A stretch of 9,755 nt of DNA from Bacteroidales bacterium UBA3289 (GTDB lineage: Bacteria; Bacteroidota; Bacteroidia; Bacteroidales; UBA932), in contig DETL01000032.1 in assembly GCA_002361625.1 (NCBI GenBank), positions 74,601 through 84,355 of the forward strand, written 5' to 3'. Made by a program: the position numbers and the translations under genes. The notes under the pieces are model-generated. The model was not told the origin of the DNA, did not search any database, and saw only the letters and a program-made list of their open reading frames with translations. The stretch's first letter is position 1. Each line of letters starts with the position of its first letter. Shown here piece by piece: positions 6,895 to 9,755 of this stretch.

Positions 6895-8388
6895 TTAAGC
6901 TTGATGTGCAGGTCTGAGCAGGTCAAGGACGACCTTGACCGGGTTGAAGGTTTCCAGCGGAACCTCCACGAAAAGGGTGTTCCAGTCACTCATGGCGCCG
7001 TTCCAGAGACCGGGCAGTTCGAGGGCCTTGAGCTCGCGGCCCTGGAAGCTCTTGGAGCTGATGAAGCCGGCTTCCGGATCCACATGCTCCAGGAGGTTGA
7101 ACTTGTTCCCCTTGTAGTCTTTCAGGCAGCAGACGAGGTCCACCGGATTGAAATGCGTCGCCCGGGCCATGGCCGCCGATGCGCCCGCATCGTCCTTGTT
7201 GATCTGGACACTCTCCAGGATCTGGAGCGAAGTCGCACCGTCCTTGCCGGCAATGATATAAGGACCGCCGCCGGGTTCGCCCTCGTTGCGGACCATGCCG
7301 CATACGCGGACGGGACGGTTGAGTTTCGAACGGAGCATTTCCACGCGTTCGGCCTCGCTGTGTGCCAGCGGAATCTGGATGCAAAGCTTCTTGTCCAGGA
7401 AATTCTCGATCTCGTTGCAAAGCTGTACGGAAGGATTCTCGTCCAGCTGACGCAGATATCCGAAGATCCGGTCACGGACCTTCAGCGCCTCGCCCATCAG
7501 GACTTTCTTGTAACGGGCGGTCGTCCCGAGCAGTTTCTCGTGGGCGACATTGTCGATATTCTTGATGGAGACCAGTTCGGCATCGACCTTGTCCAGGTTG
7601 TGGATCAGGGCGCCGTGACCGGCGGGACGGAACAGGAGGGCGTCGTCATCCGTGCGGAAAGGCTTGTTCTTCGCATCCACGGCGATGGTGTCGGTGGACT
7701 TGTCCTGGAACGTGAAGGTGACGTTGTATTTCACGCCGTAACGCGCTTCGAAGACAGGTTTCACCTCGGCGAGAGCCTCTTCGAAGAGGGTCTGGTGTTC
7801 CGGGGAGATCGTGACGACGAGGTTGCAGGTGCCGTCGGCATTGCGCATGTAGGTGGCGGCCTCCACGAGATGCTCGGCGATCGCCGTGCGCACTTCCCCG
7901 CTTTCATACCGGTGGAACCGGATCACGCCCTTGGGCTTGGAACCGTAGCCCAGACCCTTGTCCGTCAGGACTTTCTCCAGGACCGACTTCCGATAGGCCG
8001 CCGAATCCTCCCGGGCACCGAACAGCTCTTCCGAGTAAAATGCAAACTTATCGATCTGCGCGGCGAGCTTCGCACCGGCGGCGGTTTCCGGCAGGTCCTC
8101 CCCTTTCTCCAGGGTGGCCAGTCCCGCGAAGATATCCTTGAACATGCGGGAAGCCGCGCCCGAAGCGGGCACGAACTTGCACTTTCCATCGATCTGCGCG
8201 CCTTCGTAGTAGCGGATGGCAGCATCGGCCTCCGCCTCGGAGAGGACGCGGATTCCACGCTCCGGGGTGGCAGGACCCACGATCTTCATCCAGGGGAACC
8301 CCTTCTTGAAATGGTCGATCTGCTCCTCGACGGCGTGGACGGAGGATCCCCGCTGCTGGATCTGGTTGATGTCTTTCTGGTTGAACAT
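6895..8388 (-). CDS. DUF4301-family protein with nucleotidyltransferase-like motifs
   Basis: A protein of 497 residues whose sequence style matches the Bacteroidota DUF4301 family; its function is not established. Three stretches resemble sugar-nucleotide pyrophosphorylases: KFVPASGAASRMFK at 71-84, similar in layout to the GxGTRxxPK loop; FRPAGHGALIHNL at 253-265; and SIKNIDNV at 274-281, like the UDP-sugar pyrophosphorylase core. A cytosolic nucleotidyltransferase is therefore plausible, but this is inference. No signal peptide or membrane segment is visible. The frame stays open upstream to 8760, but that part overlaps pdxB and reads as low-quality Arg/Pro/Gly-rich sequence. The ATG at 8388, 20 bp after the pdxB stop, is the sensible start. 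It lies between pdxB and citD, spaced 20 and 13 bp, so it is probably in one transcript with both. Confidence 0.85.
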   Translation of the reverse strand: MFNQKDINQIQQRGSSVHAVEEQIDHFKKGFPWMKIVGPATPERGIRVLSEAEADAAIRYYEGAQIDGKCKFVPASGAASRMFKDIFAGLATLEKGEDLPETAAGAKLAAQIDKFAFYSEELFGAREDSAAYRKSVLEKVLTDKGLGYGSKPKGVIRFHRYESGEVRTAIAEHLVEAATYMRNADGTCNLVVTISPEHQTLFEEALAEVKPVFEARYGVKYNVTFTFQDKSTDTIAVDAKNKPFRTDDDALLFRPAGHGALIHNLDKVDAELVSIKNIDNVAHEKLLGTTARYKKVLMGEALKVRDRIFGYLRQLDENPSVQLCNEIENFLDKKLCIQIPLAHSEAERVEMLRSKLNRPVRVCGMVRNEGEPGGGPYIIAGKDGATSLQILESVQINKDDAGASAAMARATHFNPVDLVCCLKDYKGNKFNLLEHVDPEAGFISSKSFQGRELKALELPGLWNGAMSDWNTLFVEVPLETFNPVKVVLDLLRPAHQA

Positions 8389-8408
8389 AGTCTTAGTGTT
8401 TGTTTTGA

Positions 8409-9443
8409 TTATTCGATGTAGAATTCCCGGCGGTACTGATACTGGCTCCGGAGGCGTTCGAATCCGCCCGGATCGGTCCGGAACATGAAATCGTCGATGA
8501 AGATCGGGTAATTGTACTGGAGGATGGAGGCGATCTCCCCCTGGCTCTTGCCGGCCGCGTCGATCACGACCGGATGCAGGTCCAAGTTTTCGGTCTCCGG
8601 GAAGTAGTTTTCCAAGTCCTTGATACCGAAGCGGCGGGCGACCGCCCGGACCGCCATGGCCGTCCCGTTCTGCTTTCCCTGGTAGGAATAACCGGCGATA
8701 TGCGGAGTGGCGATGTCGCATTCCGCCAGCAGGTGCTGGTTCACGGCCGGTTCGTTGCACCAGGTGTCGATGACCAGGGCTCCCAGCTTGGGGCGGGCCC
8801 TCAGGAGGGCGCTTTCATCCACCACCTCACCGCGCGCCGCATTGATAAAAATGGCGCCGGGGCAGACCCGGGCGAAGAAATCATCGCCGGCCATCCCCCG
8901 CGTCGTCGCATCCAGCGGCGTATGCAGCGTCACGACCTGCGCTTCATCCAGGAGCTGTTCCAGGGAAACGAAGCCCTCCGGGCCTTCTTTCGCAGCCCGG
9001 GGCGGGTCGCAGCGCAGGATCTCGAATCCCAACTTCCGGCCCATCCGCTCCACTTTCCTGCCCACATGCCCGACACCGATGATTCCGAGCTTGGCATTCT
9101 GAAGGGGAATCTTCTTGCGGGCCGCTACGCCATACAGGGCGGAGAAGACATAGTCCATCACTCCCCCGGCGTTGCACCCCGCCGCGTTATACACTTCCAC
9201 CCCGTTCTCCGCACACCAGGGAAGGTCGATATGATCCGTCCCGATGGTTGCCGTGGCGATCATTTTCACCGCCGTGCCCCGGAGCAGATCCGCGCTGCAG
9301 CGGGTCCGGGTCCGGGTGATCAACACATCGGCATCCAGGCAGTCCTCGCGGGTGATTTCGCGCCCATCCTTATACACCACCGTGGCGTAAGGCTCGAAAA
9401 CACCCTTCAGGAAGGGGATGTGCATATCCGCAACAATCTTCAT
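8409..9443 (-). CDS. pdxB: Erythronate-4-phosphate dehydrogenase (vitamin B6 synthesis)
   Basis: A 344-residue 2-hydroxyacid dehydrogenase matching PdxB, which oxidises 4-phosphoerythronate in the DXP-dependent pyridoxal phosphate pathway. It begins MKIVADMHIPF as PdxB proteins do. It has the Rossmann loop GVGHVG (123-128), NAARGEVVDE with catalytic R204 (201-210), the NEP glutamate E231, and the catalytic histidine H248 in TPHIAGYSYQGKQNG (246-260), where the QGK segment is typical of PdxB rather than SerA. The C-terminal part (about 285-344) fits the PdxB-specific dimerisation domain. The frame can be extended to a TTG at 9452, but the ATG at 9443 gives the family N-terminus and is preferred. 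Some other 2-hydroxyacid dehydrogenase activity cannot be wholly excluded. Confidence 0.93.
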   Translation of the reverse strand: MKIVADMHIPFLKGVFEPYATVVYKDGREITREDCLDADVLITRTRTRCSADLLRGTAVKMIATATIGTDHIDLPWCAENGVEVYNAAGCNAGGVMDYVFSALYGVAARKKIPLQNAKLGIIGVGHVGRKVERMGRKLGFEILRCDPPRAAKEGPEGFVSLEQLLDEAQVVTLHTPLDATTRGMAGDDFFARVCPGAIFINAARGEVVDESALLRARPKLGALVIDTWCNEPAVNQHLLAECDIATPHIAGYSYQGKQNGTAMAVRAVARRFGIKDLENYFPETENLDLHPVVIDAAGKSQGEIASILQYNYPIFIDDFMFRTDPGGFERLRSQYQYRREFYIE

Positions 9444-9449
9444 AGCATA

Positions 9450-9480
9450 CAAAGATAACGTTTTTTCCGACTGATTGCAC
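9450..9480 (-). promoter_or_regulatory. Candidate promoter for pdxB and the downstream operon
   Basis: The minus strand carries TATCTTTG (9457-9450), a full match to the Bacteroidota -7 element TAnnTTTG. The corresponding -33 region, 20 bp upstream, reads only GTG (9480-9478), a weak match to TTTG. The -7 box ends six bases before the pdxB ATG, so a transcript from it would have almost no leader. Confidence 0.55.
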
Positions 9481-9501
9481 CCTCCCCCGCCTTTCCTGCC
9501 G

Positions 9502-9535
9502 TTTTTTGCAAAAAAATCAGAAAAAAGTTTGCAAA
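9502..9535. repeat. Two TTTGCAAA palindromes between the divergent promoters
   Basis: A T-tract/A-tract palindrome with the core TTTGCAAA is centred at 9508/9509, and a second exact TTTGCAAA lies at 9528-9535, 23 bp further on, about two helical turns. The second overlaps the -33 element of the tRNA promoter. This may be only an AT-rich upstream element; an operator is a weaker possibility. Confidence 0.3.
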
Positions 9536-9558
9536 TCCAGAAAAAGTGCCTACCTTTG
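9528..9558 (+). promoter_or_regulatory. Consensus Bacteroidota promoter for tRNA-Ala
   Basis: TTTG (9528-9531), a 19-bp spacer and TACCTTTG (9551-9558) match the sigma-ABfr consensus TTTG / TAnnTTTG exactly. Expected transcription start is some 12-15 nt before the tRNA. The A-rich stretch upstream may act as an UP-like element, as is common for stable RNA genes. Confidence 0.85.
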
Positions 9559-9576
9559 TAATCCCAAACGGGAAAC

Positions 9577-9649
9577 GGGGTATTAGCTCAGTTGGTAGAG
9601 CGTTTGAATGGCATTCAAAAGGTCAGGAGTTCGATTCTCCTATGCTCCA
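9577..9649 (+). tRNA. tRNA-Ala (anticodon GGC)
   Basis: A complete 73-nt cloverleaf. The acceptor stem GGGGTAT pairs with ATGCTCC and contains the G3-U70 wobble pair that marks alanine tRNAs. The D stem is GCTC/GAGC, the anticodon stem TTTGA/TCAAA encloses loop ATGGCAT with anticodon GGC at 9610-9612, and the T arm is AGGAG-TTCGATT-CTCCT. The discriminator base is A at 9649. The following bases are CAA, so CCA is not encoded and must be added after transcription. It reads GCC and GCU codons. Confidence 0.97.
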
Positions 9650-9650
9650 C

Positions 9651-9686
9651 AAAAATCCCTCTCAGAATGGTCTGAGGGGGATTTTT
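9651..9686 (+). terminator. Intrinsic terminator after tRNA-Ala
   Basis: Arms 9651-9666 and 9671-9686 pair over all 16 positions (one G-T wobble) around the loop ATGG, with a C/G-rich core TCCCTCTCAGA and a run of T at the 3' side. Because the 5' side begins with a run of A, it could also stop transcription arriving from the right on the minus strand. Confidence 0.88.
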
Positions 9687-9755
9687 CGTATTTTATATCC
9701 CAAAAAATATCCCATTTTTTCATAGAATCCTGCGAAAAAAGATGCTCGTAGGCAA
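9687..9755. other. AT-rich tail with a short direct repeat, no gene identified
   Basis: The octamer ATATCCCA occurs at 9695-9702 and again at 9707-9714, a 12-bp period, in AT-rich DNA right after the tRNA terminator. Short open frames run off the right edge on both strands, but none can be recognised in the space available. The place, just 3' of a tRNA, is where integrative elements often insert, yet no integrase or duplicated tRNA end is visible inside the window. Confidence 0.3.

Larger units (their letters stand above)
1..9443 (-). other. Probable operon pdxB-DUF4301-citDEFX-citCG-hydratase
   Basis: Eight genes in one direction with junctions of 20 bp, 13 bp, 13-bp overlap, 4-bp overlap, 9 bp, 88 bp and 28 bp. 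No hairpin terminator is visible between them. The main upstream promoter would be the one at pdxB, with a candidate internal one before citCG. Whether pdxB and the DUF4301 gene are truly co-transcribed with the citrate lyase genes is inferred from spacing only. Confidence 0.6.

Noticed and set aside
6901..8421. A 506-codon open frame on the plus strand opposite the DUF4301 gene
   Set aside because: Antisense shadow of a gene with family-like sequence; its start and composition are not convincing.
8389..8760. Upstream extension of the DUF4301 reading frame by 124 codons
   Set aside because: It overlaps the end of pdxB in another frame and reads as Arg/Pro/Gly-rich noise; the ATG at 8388 gives normal spacing after the pdxB stop.
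9444..9452. TTG start three codons upstream for pdxB
   Set aside because: The ATG at 9443 gives the standard MKIVAD N-terminus, and the TTG lies within the -7 promoter element.
8574..9458. A 294-codon open frame on the plus strand opposite pdxB
   Set aside because: pdxB has its catalytic and cofactor motifs on the minus strand; the plus frame has no recognisable content.

Overview
The window looks like chromosomal DNA from a GC-rich member of the Bacteroidota, probably an uncultured or Alistipes/Cryptobacteroides-like Bacteroidales. Three signs support this: promoter elements of the TTTG / TAnnTTTG type, which is clearest in front of the tRNA; start codons without a recognisable Shine-Dalgarno sequence; and a DUF4301-type protein, a family I know from Bacteroidota. 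The genus is inference only.

Layout. All protein genes lie on the minus strand and are read from right to left: pdxB (9443-8409), a DUF4301-family gene (8388-6895), citD (6881-6606), citE (6618-5728), citF (5731-4310), citX (4300-3791), a citC-citG fusion (3702-1921), and an aconitase-superfamily hydratase (1892 to beyond base 1). Gaps are 28 bp or less, or the genes overlap, except for 88 bp between citX and citCG, where there is a candidate internal promoter. To the right of pdxB a short AT-rich divergent promoter region separates the operon from a plus-strand tRNA-Ala(GGC) gene with a strong consensus promoter and a long hairpin terminator. The last ~70 bp hold no gene I can identify.

Function. 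citD, citE and citF encode the acyl carrier protein, citryl-lyase subunit and CoA-transferase subunit of citrate lyase, which splits citrate into acetate and oxaloacetate. citX, the CitG half of the fusion and the CitC half together make, attach and acetylate the phosphoribosyl-dephospho-CoA prosthetic group on CitD, so the maturation set is complete. The gene order (D-E-F-X-CG) and the CitC-CitG fusion differ from the enterobacterial citCDEFXG order. An aconitase-like hydratase closes the cluster and might feed a tricarboxylate into citrate lyase. No citrate transporter, oxaloacetate decarboxylase or two-component regulator is visible; they could lie left of the window. The upstream genes pdxB (vitamin B6 synthesis) and DUF4301 (unknown, with nucleotidyltransferase-like signatures) are close enough to be co-transcribed with the citrate lyase genes, though no metabolic link is obvious.

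Nothing here is a defence system, CRISPR array or insertion sequence. The points most worth checking are the CitC-CitG fusion, the divergent hydratase in a citrate lyase operon, and the uncharacterised DUF4301 protein.
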